A stretch of DNA of 64,000 nucleotides from Sedimentibacter sp. (GCA_018436705.1 JAHDLA010000011.1:186001-250000), one strand, 5' to 3'. Numbered from the stretch's first letter, positions 17,975-27,204 are shown. The notes: generated by a model from the letters alone, not told the origin. Numbers and translations: made by a program.

Positions 17975-19038
17975 TAATGTTTTTCCTTTTCCCTGAGCCT
18001 ATAAACCCATGCCAGAATTTCTGCCACAGGCTCATAATATTCTAATGGTATTTCTCGGTTTAATTCAGCTGAAGCATATAGTGCTCTTGCAAGAGGCACA
18101 TTCTCTATAATGCTGATATTTAAGCTTTCAGCCTTTTCAACTATCTTCATGGCAATGTTGTCCATTCCCTTTGCAAGGACTATAGGTGCATTATCCTTCT
18201 CGATATCATACTTAATAGCAACTGCAAAATGCGTAGGGTTTCTTATAATGACATCTGCCTTTGGAACCTGCTGCATCATTCTTGTCATTGCAGCTGCCCT
18301 TTGTCTTTCTTTTATTTTACCCTTTATTAAAGGATCTCCTTCCAACTGTTTGTACTCTTCCTTGACTTCCTGTTTTGTCATCCTGATATTTTTTTCATAT
18401 TCCCACCACGAATACAAAAAGTCAAACGCCGAGATAGCCACAAACGCAATAACCACACTTTTAACAATAGCCATAATTGAAGAAAAAATAAATTCAATTC
18501 CAGTTGCAAGATCTACAGAAGCTAGCTTCGGAACCTGCAAAAGCCTGTCTATGATTGAAGAATATATTACATATCCCAATATTGCAATTTTAATTATATT
18601 TTTAGTAATTTCAACAAGAGATCGTATGGAGAACATCCTTTTAATCCCTGTCAGCGGATTAAGCTTGGAAAATTTAAATTTAATATTCTCCTTGGTAATA
18701 AGAAACTTTGTCTGGGCACCTGTGAATACAACCGATGCTGCCATCACAGAAACCATCAGTAACCCTGCGGAAGCAAAAATCGTAAATGCCATGTCCTTGA
18801 ACATATGCTTGATTAAGGTATCACTTATGTCATATGTTATTTCCATCAAATGTATGTATTTCTGAAAAGCACCGGACGTATAAATATAGATACGCGGAGC
18901 CCAAAAGTTAAGAATTACAAATGAAACGGCTATTACACCTACCGTTACTATATCCTTACTTTGAAATACATTACCCTTTTTTCTTTCATCGCGCCTCTTT
19001 TTAGGAGAGGCTTTTTCGGTTTTATTTTCTCCTGCCAT
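17974..19038 (-). CDS. flhB: Flagellar export switch protein FlhB
   Basis: FlhB controls the export substrate switch with FliK. The 354-residue protein has a basic N-terminus (EKASPKKRRDERKKGNV), four membrane helices, and the cytoplasmic domain with the autocleavage motif NPTHFAVAIKYD near residue 270. It is encoded separately from FliR, not fused. A second, free FlhB C-domain is at 5915-6205. Confidence 0.97.
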   Translation of the reverse strand: MAGENKTEKASPKKRRDERKKGNVFQSKDIVTVGVIAVSFVILNFWAPRIYIYTSGAFQKYIHLMEITYDISDTLIKHMFKDMAFTIFASAGLLMVSVMAASVVFTGAQTKFLITKENIKFKFSKLNPLTGIKRMFSIRSLVEITKNIIKIAILGYVIYSSIIDRLLQVPKLASVDLATGIEFIFSSIMAIVKSVVIAFVAISAFDFLYSWWEYEKNIRMTKQEVKEEYKQLEGDPLIKGKIKERQRAAAMTRMMQQVPKADVIIRNPTHFAVAIKYDIEKDNAPIVLAKGMDNIAMKIVEKAESLNISIIENVPLARALYASAELNREIPLEYYEPVAEILAWVYRLREKEKH

Positions 19039-19054
19039 AGCTATCCTTTTTCTA

Positions 19055-19822
19055 TTAGTTCAGTGCCATCAAGCTGTTTTTCATAGTGTCGAACATAAGT
19101 GTCACTATATTATCTATAAATGTTGCATATGTCGGTACTAGTACAATTATCATCAGCATTCCCAGCAAAATTTTAAGCTGAACATTTACAGAAAAAACCT
19201 GTATTTGTGGTATTGCTTTCATTAAAATACCTATACCTGATTCAAGGATTACCTCTACCGCCAATATAGGCATTGAAAGCTTCAATGAAAGTATCAATAT
19301 CTGTTTGAACATGTCAACCATATTAAAAAATAATTCCTTAGGTATTGAAAAATGACCTATCTCAATTAATTTGCAGGAGGTAATGAATATATTAATCAAG
19401 GTCAAATGTCCGCTGGCACTAAAAAATACTAAAATTAGTATTATATTTAAAAAACTTCCTGATATACCGGTGGACAAACTGCTGCTTGGATCATAAATCT
19501 TAGACATGGACATACCTGTTTGCATATCAACAACTTCTCCCGAAATAACCACGGTGGAAAAAAACAAATTCATAAGATATCCAATCAAATATCCGATAAA
19601 AATTTCTTTGACAATTAATAAAAAGAATTCAATTAATGATCCAATAGCTATTATTTTTTCCGGAGGAAGCACTCCATAAGCCGTTACCGCAAGAAACAAG
19701 CTAACGGATGTCTTAATCAATATAGGAATATTTCCCCTTCCAAATAGCGGATTAAAAAAAATACAGCCGCTCATTCTTGCTAATATTAATAAAAAATACG
19801 TAAAATCTCCTGAAAATGTCAT
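19055..19822 (-). CDS. fliR: Flagellar export gate protein FliR
   Basis: FliR forms, with FliP and FliQ, the export channel in the basal body. The 255-residue membrane protein begins FSGDFTYFLLILARMSGCIF and includes the family region MQTGMSMSKIYDPSSS. It has about six hydrophobic segments. Gene order fliO-fliP-fliQ-fliR-flhB-flhA is the standard one. Confidence 0.95.
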   Translation of the reverse strand: MTFSGDFTYFLLILARMSGCIFFNPLFGRGNIPILIKTSVSLFLAVTAYGVLPPEKIIAIGSLIEFFLLIVKEIFIGYLIGYLMNLFFSTVVISGEVVDMQTGMSMSKIYDPSSSLSTGISGSFLNIILILVFFSASGHLTLINIFITSCKLIEIGHFSIPKELFFNMVDMFKQILILSLKLSMPILAVEVILESGIGILMKAIPQIQVFSVNVQLKILLGMLMIIVLVPTYATFIDNIVTLMFDTMKNSLMALN

Positions 19823-19830
19823 ATTATCCT

Positions 19831-20097
19831 CTAATAAACCGTGAGCATCAACTCAAAAACATAATGCGTAAAATCAGACATTACTTCTGTCATCCACGGT
19901 CCCATTATAATAAGTATAATTGCGGTTACAAAAAGTTTGGGAACAAATGTCAGCGTCTGTTCATGTATTTGAGTTGCAGCCTGAAAAACGGCTATCAGCA
20001 ATCCTATAGTTAAACTAACAAGCAATATGGGAGCTCCTACTTTTATAGCCGCTCCTGCAGCTGCCTGCATGACTTCCATAGCAAGTGAAATACTCAT
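19831..20097 (-). CDS. fliQ: Flagellar export gate protein FliQ
   Basis: This 88-residue protein has two membrane helices and the family motif GLLIAVFQAATQIHEQTLTF, ending in a LTVY tail. It is a core subunit of the FliPQR export channel and lies between fliP and fliR with 8-12 bp gaps. Confidence 0.95.
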   Translation of the reverse strand: MSISLAMEVMQAAAGAAIKVGAPILLVSLTIGLLIAVFQAATQIHEQTLTFVPKLFVTAIILIIMGPWMTEVMSDFTHYVFELMLTVY

Positions 20098-20109
20098 TTT
20101 TTCTCCCTT

Positions 20110-20859
20110 TTAAAAATTGAAAGTGGTAACAAGCGTTTTAAACAGTAATGACCATCCGTCAACAACAACAAATAAAAGTATTTTAAAAGGCATTGAAATC
20201 ATTACCGGAGGCAGCATCATCATTCCCATGGACATGAGAACACTTGAAACTATCATGTCAATAATCAAGAATGGTATATATAGCAAAAATCCCAATATAA
20301 ATGCTCTTTTCAATTCACTAGTTACAAATGACGGAATAACAACAGTCAGAGGAAGATTTTCAACGCCTTCGGAATTTTGAATTTCTTGGTCGCCTGACAT
20401 ATCAACAAACATTTTCAGTTCATTTTTGCCTGTTTGCTTCAGCATCCATTCTTTTAGAGGATCCAATGCTCTGTCATAAAATTCTTTCTGCGTTATTTCT
20501 TCATTTTTATATGGTTCGTATGCCTCAGTATTTATTTCATTTATTACAGGAGACATAATAAACAAAGTTAAGAACAATGCTATTCCTATTAAAACCTGAT
20601 TAGGTGGTGTCTGCTGCAACCCTAAAGCATTTTTCATAAATGACAAAACTATTATTATCCTTGTGAAGGCAGTCATCATGATCAATATTGAAGGCAATAG
20701 TGATACAACGGTTAATAAGACCAAAATTTCAACTGTTTCAAGTGCATCACCGTTTATATCCATGTTTATAACGCCGCCGTAGGCGGGTTGTACATTTAAC
20801 AGCGCAATTAAAATCAATATTATCGATATCTTGTATATTTTTATGAATTTTCTTATCAT
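20110..20859 (-). CDS. fliP: Flagellar export gate protein FliP
   Basis: The 249-residue protein starts with a cleavable-looking signal sequence (about residues 1-28), as in other FliP proteins. It then has the conserved TAFTRIIIVLSFMKNALGL, QTPPNQVLIGIALFLTLFIM and the C-terminal GMMMLPPVMISMPFKILLF. It forms the pentameric core of the export channel. Confidence 0.97.
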   Translation of the reverse strand: MIRKFIKIYKISIILILIALLNVQPAYGGVINMDINGDALETVEILVLLTVVSLLPSILIMMTAFTRIIIVLSFMKNALGLQQTPPNQVLIGIALFLTLFIMSPVINEINTEAYEPYKNEEITQKEFYDRALDPLKEWMLKQTGKNELKMFVDMSGDQEIQNSEGVENLPLTVVIPSFVTSELKRAFILGFLLYIPFLIIDMIVSSVLMSMGMMMLPPVMISMPFKILLFVVVDGWSLLFKTLVTTFNF

Positions 20860-20905
20860 ACTTCCTCTTTTCAGACAAAACGAAACACAGTAATTTATGT
20901 TGATG

Positions 20906-21232
20906 CTATTTTTTAAGGAATTTATTAATTAATTTACCGAACTCCGCTGGATGCTCAGTTATCTCATCTGTTGCAGGATAAAAATCATCCAGCTCTCTGA
21001 GAACGTTAATATTTTTTTCTGTAATTCCAATCAAGTAAAATTTACCATTTATTTCTGCAATTGCAAGGAATTTATTTTGTCCCAGCATTAATTTATCGAC
21101 TATGTTAATATATTTGGACTTCATGCCAATGCTTGTCTTAGCTGAAAGCCATTTTGTGCTGTAATAAGTCAGGAACAATACCAGTACTATTCCTATTATT
21201 GAAAATATGAGGGATAATATATCCTTGTAAAT
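20906..21232 (-). CDS. fliO: Flagellar biosynthesis protein FliO, probable rare start codon
   Basis: FliO is a small bitopic protein that stabilises FliP during export-gate assembly. The cytoplasmic part is clear (YSTKWLSAKTSIGMKSKYIN, then LGQNKFLAIAEINGKFYLIG). The frame opens at the cheY TAG (21245-21247) and encodes a membrane helix (ILSLIFSIIGIVLVLFL). It contains no ATG or GTG, and the only TTG (21178) would delete most of that helix. The coordinates assume an ATT at 21232, nine bases after AGGGG; CTG at 21241 is an alternative. Without the helix the protein would lack its membrane anchor, so a non-standard start is the best reading. Confidence 0.75.
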   Translation of the reverse strand: MYKDILSLIFSIIGIVLVLFLTYYSTKWLSAKTSIGMKSKYINIVDKLMLGQNKFLAIAEINGKFYLIGITEKNINVLRELDDFYPATDEITEHPAEFGKLINKFLKK

Positions 21233-21244
21233 TTTAACCAGCCC

Positions 21245-21607
21245 CTATCCCAGTATTCCTTGAACTGTTTTTAATACTCTTTCTGCTTTAAATGGTTTTA
21301 CTATAAAGTCCTTTGCTCCATTCCGTATGGCTTCCACAACCATGGATTCCTGACCCATTGCAGAGCACATTACTATCTTTGCGTTTGGATCAATTTCTTT
21401 TATTTCTTTTAATGCTTCGAGACCATTTTTATTTGGCATCGTTATATCCATTATTACCAGATCCGGATTTTCCGCCTTAAATAATTGTACTGCAATCTCA
21501 CCGTCAGCTGCTTCAATTAAATCGTCATATCCATTCTTTTTAAGCGTATCCTTTATCATCATTCTCATGAACGCCGCGTCATCTACTATTAAAATTTTAC
21601 CTGCCAT
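21245..21607 (-). CDS. cheY: Chemotaxis response regulator CheY
   Basis: The 120-residue single receiver domain has Asp9-Asp10, phospho-acceptor Asp54 (LVIMDITMPNKNG), the conserved serine in CSAMGQ and the lysine in FIVKPFKAERV. CheY-P binds the FliM/FliY switch to change rotation. The ATG at 21607 is chosen because GGAGG lies five bases before it; the upstream ATG would lie inside that ribosome site. The stop codon is in frame with fliO. Confidence 0.97.
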   Translation of the reverse strand: MAGKILIVDDAAFMRMMIKDTLKKNGYDDLIEAADGEIAVQLFKAENPDLVIMDITMPNKNGLEALKEIKEIDPNAKIVMCSAMGQESMVVEAIRNGAKDFIVKPFKAERVLKTVQGILG

Positions 21608-21626
21608 TTTAACCTCCATTATGTGC

Positions 21627-22763
21627 TTATAAAGTTATTTTCATCAATTCGTCTTTCTTAATTATTTCTGCTATTCTAACACCGAAATTGTCATTTACAA
21701 CCACAACTTCTCCTTTTGCTATCAGTTGGCCGTTGACTATTATGTCAACAAGAGCGCCTGCTTGTTTATCAAGCTCTATTATTGTTCCCTGAGAAAATTC
21801 AAGAATTTCTTTAATCTGTCTCTTCGTCTTGCCTATCTCAACACTTATTTCCAGCGGCACAGACATAATTAATTCGAGATTCGACAGCTGCTCTTGTGAA
21901 AAAGAATCTTCCTCATCTTCGCTGAATTCATTAATTTTAACAGGTCTTACATTTACAGGAGCCTGCTGTTTTTGCTTCTGCTTAACCTTCCTAGGCTCGT
22001 TACTTTTTACAGGCTTTTCCTCAATATATATATCTTTATCGTCGTCACCTTCAATAACATTTGCAGGTTTTTTGACTTCCTCATCTGCTACTTCGCTTTT
22101 ATTAGAATCTTCCGATTCTCCTGCGTGATTTATAAGACTTTCTTTTTCGTCATTCGATGGCATTTCAGCACCCTTCAGGAAATTAGAAATTATTTCTCTT
22201 GCAAGAGCAACCGGCATTACATTAACAAACTGACTTTTAACACTACCTTCTATAAATAGATCAAAACTTACTGCAACAATAACATCTTCTTCTGTAAAAT
22301 ATTTGCTCCTGAACTCTGTTTTGTTGTCAATTTCATATGCTAGAGGTGTCGATATGTTTATTGCCTTTCCTAAAAAATCTGAAAGAGCTGTAGCCGCAGA
22401 CCCCATCATTTGATTCATAACTTCGCATATGGCGCTTGTATTTATTTCATCCATTTCGAATTCATCATCAGATATGGTCTGTCCCAGCAAAATTTCTATA
22501 ATCGCTTTTGCATCCATCCTTTTCCAAATCATCAGATTAACACCGTTCAGTCCCTCTATATAGTTTATCTCAACCCCTATAGCAGGCTCAAGATTTTCGT
22601 AGTTGAAGTCAACAGCCTCTATTACATTTACCCTTGGTACTGTTATTTCAACTCTTTTACCTAACAGTGTGGACAGCGAAGTAGCAGAAGAGCCAAGACT
22701 TATGTTCATAACTTCTCCTATTACATCCCGTTCCATATCTGAAAAAATATTTTCATTTACCAT
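21627..22763 (-). CDS. fliY: Flagellar switch phosphatase FliY (FliN/CheC fusion)
   Basis: This 378-residue protein joins two CheC-like phosphatase halves (GEVMNISLGSSATSLSTLLG near 15-35; AICEVMNQMMGSAATALSDF near 110-130) to a charged linker (about 205-290). A C-terminal FliN domain follows (LELIMSVPLEISVEIGKTKR to about residue 378). That is the FliY arrangement of Bacillus and Clostridia, where the C-ring subunit also hydrolyses CheY-P. No separate fliN is seen in the operon. Confidence 0.96.
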   Translation of the reverse strand: MVNENIFSDMERDVIGEVMNISLGSSATSLSTLLGKRVEITVPRVNVIEAVDFNYENLEPAIGVEINYIEGLNGVNLMIWKRMDAKAIIEILLGQTISDDEFEMDEINTSAICEVMNQMMGSAATALSDFLGKAINISTPLAYEIDNKTEFRSKYFTEEDVIVAVSFDLFIEGSVKSQFVNVMPVALAREIISNFLKGAEMPSNDEKESLINHAGESEDSNKSEVADEEVKKPANVIEGDDDKDIYIEEKPVKSNEPRKVKQKQKQQAPVNVRPVKINEFSEDEEDSFSQEQLSNLELIMSVPLEISVEIGKTKRQIKEILEFSQGTIIELDKQAGALVDIIVNGQLIAKGEVVVVNDNFGVRIAEIIKKDELMKITL

Positions 22764-22776
22764 AATAGCTCCTCAT

Positions 22777-23763
22777 TTAATGTATAGTTTTATTTATCTT
22801 TATTGCACCTTTATTTTTTCTTGTTCCCCATTTCCCTTCAAACCATTTTTCTCCATCCACATTAACATCAACGTCTGAACTAATGCTTTTATCTAATATT
22901 ATTAAATCTCCAACCTGCATATTTACAATATCCTGCAATGTTGCATTTGATTTTCCCAATATTCCCGTAATTGTTAATTTTGAAGATCTCAATGAATCCA
23001 TTATTGCTGACTTTTGCTCTTCTATGCTCTGTTCAGACTTCTTGTTCATAGACTTTGATATTATACTTGCTTTTTTTAATATTTCTTCCAAAATACTCAA
23101 CGGAACACATATGGTGATTTTCCCGCTTGATTGATTTAATGTTACGTTCAGAACCACGATTACCACTGAATCGTTGTAATTAATCGATTGAATGAACCTT
23201 GAGTTAGTTTCTATCTTTGAAAGATTCGTTTCTATTTGCAAAGTACTTTCCCATGTGCTGCCCATCATTCTTACAAGCTGTTTAAGCATATTGTTCAGAA
23301 GAGATAATTCTATGTCCGTATAATCTCTTATGTTATCATACTCCTCACCACTTCCTCCGAGAAGTCTGTCTATAATTACAAAAGACAGAGGTTTTGATAT
23401 TTCCATTAGTATTTGACTGTCAGCTTTTGTATCATCAGGATACTTAACATCTATAAGCCCCATTAGAACATAATCATCCAACGCATTATTATATTCGTGA
23501 AATATGCTTTCTTCTACCTGTTCCACCGAAACGTCACACATAAGTCTAAGCATTGAAGTCAACCTTGACGTCAACATTCGGCAATAGTTCTCGTAGATAC
23601 CTTTAAGCAACTTTATTGTTTCTTTGGTTATTTTTTTAGGACTTCTGAAGTCATATTCTTTTATCTTTTTATCCGCCGCTTCCAGCTCCTGTATATTAAC
23701 ATCACCGCTGTTTAAGTTGTTCAGCAACTCGTCTATCTGGCTTTGCGATAGTATTTCTGCCAT
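22777..23763 (-). CDS. fliM: Flagellar motor switch protein FliM
   Basis: FliM binds CheY-P and forms the middle of the C-ring. The start at ATG 23763 gives MAEILSQSQIDELLNNLNSG, the conserved CheY-binding peptide, behind GAGGGAAG; an ATG four codons upstream overlaps that ribosome site. The protein (328 aa) has the central domain with DRLLGGSGEEYDNIRDYTDI and the C-terminal FliN-like domain. Confidence 0.96.
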   Translation of the reverse strand: MAEILSQSQIDELLNNLNSGDVNIQELEAADKKIKEYDFRSPKKITKETIKLLKGIYENYCRMLTSRLTSMLRLMCDVSVEQVEESIFHEYNNALDDYVLMGLIDVKYPDDTKADSQILMEISKPLSFVIIDRLLGGSGEEYDNIRDYTDIELSLLNNMLKQLVRMMGSTWESTLQIETNLSKIETNSRFIQSINYNDSVVIVVLNVTLNQSSGKITICVPLSILEEILKKASIISKSMNKKSEQSIEEQKSAIMDSLRSSKLTITGILGKSNATLQDIVNMQVGDLIILDKSISSDVDVNVDGEKWFEGKWGTRKNKGAIKINKTIH

Positions 23764-23788
23764 AACTTCCCTCATTCCGTATTTTTAG

Positions 23789-24595
23789 CTAATTTATATA
23801 TGAATTTTTTTTGTATTCTATATTTTCATCTGATTGATTATTACTGTTTATAGTTTCCTGAATTTTTTTCGTATAGCTTATGGGATATCCAGCTCTGGAA
23901 ATGTAAATTTCAACTCTTCTGTTCTTTGCCCTTCCCTCCGGAGTTGAATTGTCAGCTATAGGGCTGTACAATCCGTATCCGATGGCCAGATACTTGGCCG
24001 GACTTATGACATCCTTATTCTCCAGATACTTTAATACCACATTCGCTCTATCCGTAGACAGTGAACGGTCAATATCGGTCTTGTCATATTCTACCTCAGC
24101 AGTATGACCTGCTATTATAACTTCTTCAACATATTCATCCACCAGTACAAGCCCTTGCGCCAACACATCTAAAATATCTCTTCCGCTTTGCTCCAATACA
24201 TCACTGTATCCTCTAAATGTAACCGCGTCCGAAAACCTAATAAAGACATATTCTTTGGTCTTGCTTATTTCTACCTGTTCTGTAAGATTATTTTCATCAA
24301 CATATTGCTTAAGAAGAGAATAAAGTGCGTCCAATTCATCCGCTTCCTCTTCATCTTCGTTCATCTCAACCGCTTCACTTTCCCCTTCTCTGTCGGAAGG
24401 CGAACCTTGCGTATAATATACCTCAGGATTCATCTGTTTTGAAAATGACGCTACAATTGCTGCATACTTAGCTGCATCAATGGTTGACATCGCATAAAGC
24501 ATTATGAAAAACGTCAGAAGCAATGTTACCATATCACTGTAAGTTTCAAGCCAACTGGCTCCGCCGCCTCTTTTAAATTTTTTTCTTCTAGCCAT
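23789..24595 (-). CDS. motB: Flagellar stator protein MotB
   Basis: The 268-residue protein has a short basic cytoplasmic N-terminus and one membrane helix carrying the proton-binding aspartate (TYSDMVTLLLTFFIMLYAMS, Asp22). A plug/linker region rich in acidic residues (about 65-95) precedes an OmpA-like peptidoglycan-binding domain (VIIAGHTAEVEYDKTDIDRS to PEGRAKNRRVEI). It is 23 bp after motA. A sodium versus proton preference cannot be read safely. Confidence 0.95.
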   Translation of the reverse strand: MARRKKFKRGGGASWLETYSDMVTLLLTFFIMLYAMSTIDAAKYAAIVASFSKQMNPEVYYTQGSPSDREGESEAVEMNEDEEEADELDALYSLLKQYVDENNLTEQVEISKTKEYVFIRFSDAVTFRGYSDVLEQSGRDILDVLAQGLVLVDEYVEEVIIAGHTAEVEYDKTDIDRSLSTDRANVVLKYLENKDVISPAKYLAIGYGLYSPIADNSTPEGRAKNRRVEIYISRAGYPISYTKKIQETINSNNQSDENIEYKKNSYIN

Positions 24596-24618
24596 AATAA
24601 TCCCTACTATTCAAAATA

Positions 24619-25491
24619 TTAGGCATTTGCTTCCTTCTTTCTGCCTTTGCCTCTTTTCTTACCTTTGTCTTTTTTATTACCCTTGCCTTCTTCATCCGAG
24701 TTATCCTTGTTTCCTCTTTCTTCGTATGTTATATACGAATTTAGTTTTTCCCTTATGTATTTCGGATTCTCTCCTGATTGTATAGAAAGAACACCTTCCA
24801 TAATCATTTCTTTAACAACCATCTCTTCGTCATGCTTCGCTTTTAACCTGTTTGATATTGGTGCACAAATCAGATTTGCCAGCATGGAACCATAAAATGT
24901 TGTAACAAGAGCTACAGACATTCCCTGTCCCAAGGAACTAGCGCCATTTGTTACATTCATATTTGCCAGCATGTTTATAAGTCCTATCAATGTTCCTATC
25001 ATACCAAATGAAGGTCCGAAAGAGCCCAGGGTGTCAAAAAATTTCCAAGCTGAGGAATGCCTCGCTTCAATACAGTCAATTTCATTTTCAATTTGCGACC
25101 TCACCTTTGTTGGTTCAATTGCATCAACTATAAGCATAACGCAGTATTTTAAGAACTCATCCTGAAGTTCTATGTTAGTGACTTTTTCCTCAAGAACCAA
25201 AAGGCCCTTAAGCCTTGCCTCCTTGGCCAGTTCTTCTATTGTGTCTATATATACGCCAAGGTCTATTTTTTCCCTTTTCATGAGTACCTTGAAATTCTTA
25301 GGCACATCTTTTATATACTTTATGGGAACTGACATAATTGTTGCGGCTATAGCACCACCAAAGGTTATAGACATGCTCGGTATATTAATAAAACTCGCCA
25401 TAACCTGTGAGGTGCTTGATCCGCTTTGAAGAATGCCATAAGCAACCAGTCCGATTCCCGCCAGCAATCCTACTAAAAATGATATATTCAT
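24619..25491 (-). CDS. motA: Flagellar stator protein MotA
   Basis: MotA forms the ion-conducting pentamer around MotB. The 290-residue protein has four hydrophobic segments, the first at residues 2-22 and the later pair including FGPSFGMIGTLIGLINML and GMSVALVTTFYGSMLANLIC. The cytoplasmic loop carries the usual charged residues. The last roughly 35 residues form an unusual lysine/glycine/glutamate-rich tail, beyond where many MotA proteins end. Confidence 0.95.
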   Translation of the reverse strand: MNISFLVGLLAGIGLVAYGILQSGSSTSQVMASFINIPSMSITFGGAIAATIMSVPIKYIKDVPKNFKVLMKREKIDLGVYIDTIEELAKEARLKGLLVLEEKVTNIELQDEFLKYCVMLIVDAIEPTKVRSQIENEIDCIEARHSSAWKFFDTLGSFGPSFGMIGTLIGLINMLANMNVTNGASSLGQGMSVALVTTFYGSMLANLICAPISNRLKAKHDEEMVVKEMIMEGVLSIQSGENPKYIREKLNSYITYEERGNKDNSDEEGKGNKKDKGKKRGKGRKKEANA

Positions 25492-25505
25492 GATGCACTC
25501 CTTTG

Positions 25506-25703
25506 TTATTCAGCAGTTATTCCTCTGATGATTTTTTGATTATATTCAATAATCTTTTTTACTATTTCTTCCTTTGAGTCTTTAACTAAGTAATATCTAC
25601 CCGTTGTTAAGGTAATTTTAGTTTCCGGAATAAATTCAATTTTTTCTATCAGTGTTGCATTGATTAAAAAAGCTTCTCCGTTAATACCCAATACTTCTAC
25701 CAT
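25506..25703 (-). CDS. flbD: FlbD/SwrD family flagellar protein
   Basis: This 65-residue protein has the FlbD pattern: VEVLGINGEAFLINATLIEK, then TLTTGRYYLVKDSKEEIVKK. The ATG at 25703 sits behind GGGAGG; an in-frame ATG 10 codons upstream overlaps that site. In Bacillus the homologue SwrD (YlzI) increases motor power. Here it lies immediately upstream of motA, which fits a stator-related role. Confidence 0.88.
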   Translation of the reverse strand: MVEVLGINGEAFLINATLIEKIEFIPETKITLTTGRYYLVKDSKEEIVKKIIEYNQKIIRGITAE

Positions 25704-25779
25704 ATATCCTCCCATGTTAATTAATAAAAGCATTAATTATATTCACAAAACTTTTGTAAGCATAGTTAATTCCTCTATC

Positions 25780-25815
25780 AATATGCAGACGGCGGTATAC
25801 GCCCGCCTGCATATT
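25780..25815 (-). other. Intra-operon hairpin between flgE and flbD
   Basis: AATATGCAG (25780-25788) pairs with CTGCATATT (25807-25815), and a further CGG pairs inside after one mismatch. No U tract follows on the minus strand. It may be an RNA processing or partial termination site that separates hook genes from flbD-motAB. The 119-bp gap is the largest within the operon. Confidence 0.5.
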
Positions 25816-25822
25816 ATTAAAT

Positions 25823-26704
25823 TTATCTCTTAAGATTAACCAATTCTTCAAGCATCTGATCAACTACCGAAATTATTTTTGTATTAGCTTGGTACCCTCT
25901 TTGTGTTATTATCATGTCTGAAAATTCGTTGGCTAAATCTACGTTAGACATTTCCAACCCGCCTGTTACCAAAGCTCCTGTTCCGCCCGCACCCGGTGTA
26001 TTTACTATTGGTGTACCAGTATTATTTCCTGCTGTATAATATGAATTTCCCTCTAATATCAAAGCATCCTGATTAGGTATTTTAAAAACAGGAATAGCTC
26101 CTATGGGAACAATTACATCATTTTCATCAACAGCTGTTATTGAACCATCACTATTTATCGTTATATTGTTGTATTTATCGTAATCATTAATTACAATTAC
26201 ATCTAAATCAACAGCTAAGGTGTCTTCTAAATTTATTTTTTCTATTCCGTCAACGGTATCAGTATCTATTTCGTTAGTACCATCATTATCCCATCCCAGT
26301 ACACGATAACCATTAACATCTACTAAATTTCCAGCTTCATCAAAGTTAAGCGCTCCAAGTCTTGTATAAAGCGTTTCACCGCTTGTGCTTTTCACAGCTA
26401 AATATCCTTCTCCGTTTATATATATATCTGTTGATTTATTAGTAGGGGAATATCCCGAAATTGTATGAATTGTATCAACTGAACCAATTTGTGCACCATA
26501 ACCAACCTGCGATGCATTTGTGCCGCCTCTGTCATCACCAGGTGCTCCCGGATTTTTTATAGTCTGATAATAAATGTCTCTAAATGTCGCTCTTTGCGTT
26601 TTAAAACCATATGTATTTACATTCGCGATATTATTACCTATAACGTCCATTTTTGTCTGGTGACTTCTCATTCCCGAAACACCAGAATAAAGTGCTTTCA
26701 TCAT
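25823..26704 (-). CDS. flgE: Flagellar hook protein FlgE
   Basis: The 293-residue axial protein opens MMKALYSGVSGMRSHQTKMD and has the N-terminal motif VIGNNIANVNTYGFKTQRAT. It then has the DIYINGEGYLAV core and the C-terminal helix ending (NVDLANEFSDMIITQRGYQA). Its position after flgD and the TIGR02530-like gene identifies it as the hook subunit. It is short for a hook protein, closer in size to FlgG-type proteins. Two consecutive ATG codons (26704, 26701) are both possible starts. Confidence 0.88.
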   Translation of the reverse strand: MMKALYSGVSGMRSHQTKMDVIGNNIANVNTYGFKTQRATFRDIYYQTIKNPGAPGDDRGGTNASQVGYGAQIGSVDTIHTISGYSPTNKSTDIYINGEGYLAVKSTSGETLYTRLGALNFDEAGNLVDVNGYRVLGWDNDGTNEIDTDTVDGIEKINLEDTLAVDLDVIVINDYDKYNNITINSDGSITAVDENDVIVPIGAIPVFKIPNQDALILEGNSYYTAGNNTGTPIVNTPGAGGTGALVTGGLEMSNVDLANEFSDMIITQRGYQANTKIISVVDQMLEELVNLKR

Positions 26705-26782
26705 AATTGATTATTCTCCTTTTTTTATTAGCTGTTTAAATCCGTCAGGAAATCAGGATTTTAGCCTCCTAAAAAGGACCGG

Positions 26783-27175
26783 CTATTTTATTACAGCTCC
26801 ATCTATGTTTGTAAAAATATTTTCTTTTAAATCCTCGCTGTTTACAGCAGTTATAACCTTGTTGCTGATTGTACTTACAATAAAAGCTTGGTTCTCTATC
26901 ATCACAAGTACATTTTTCAGTCCCTTTTCCTTTGCCTGGTCAGCTGCTTCATTTAGCTTAACTGTTACATCGGTACCTACATCTATACTTCTTTCTCTTA
27001 TTCTTTCGTTTGCATGCTTTGAAAAAACTACTCCGCTTTCAGTCTTTTTATTGTTAATTTTTTGATTTAATACTTCTTTAAAGACCGAATCAATATGTTC
27101 TTTGTTTTTAACGGTGCTGTTTGTCTGCATGCCGTTTAGATTGCTAATTTTTCTTATAAAATTAACATCTGTCAT
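26783..27175 (-). CDS. Flagellar operon protein, TIGR02530-like
   Basis: The 130-residue protein matches the small family found between flgD and flgE in many Firmicutes. The recognisable part is VVFSKHANERIRERSIDV near residues 48-65, followed by a segment rich in alternating hydrophobic residues (VLVMIENQAFIVSTISNKVI). The biochemical role is unknown; it may help hook assembly. A GGCAGGTGG ribosome site precedes the ATG. Confidence 0.85.
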   Translation of the reverse strand: MTDVNFIRKISNLNGMQTNSTVKNKEHIDSVFKEVLNQKINNKKTESGVVFSKHANERIRERSIDVGTDVTVKLNEAADQAKEKGLKNVLVMIENQAFIVSTISNKVITAVNSEDLKENIFTNIDGAVIK

Positions 27176-27204
27176 ATTACCACCTGCCTTACTTGTTTGT
27201 TTGG

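Noticed and set aside
18110..18865. Plus-strand frame of 251 codons inside flhB
   Set aside because: It is a shadow of flhB, with hydrophobic content that only reflects the complement of membrane helices.
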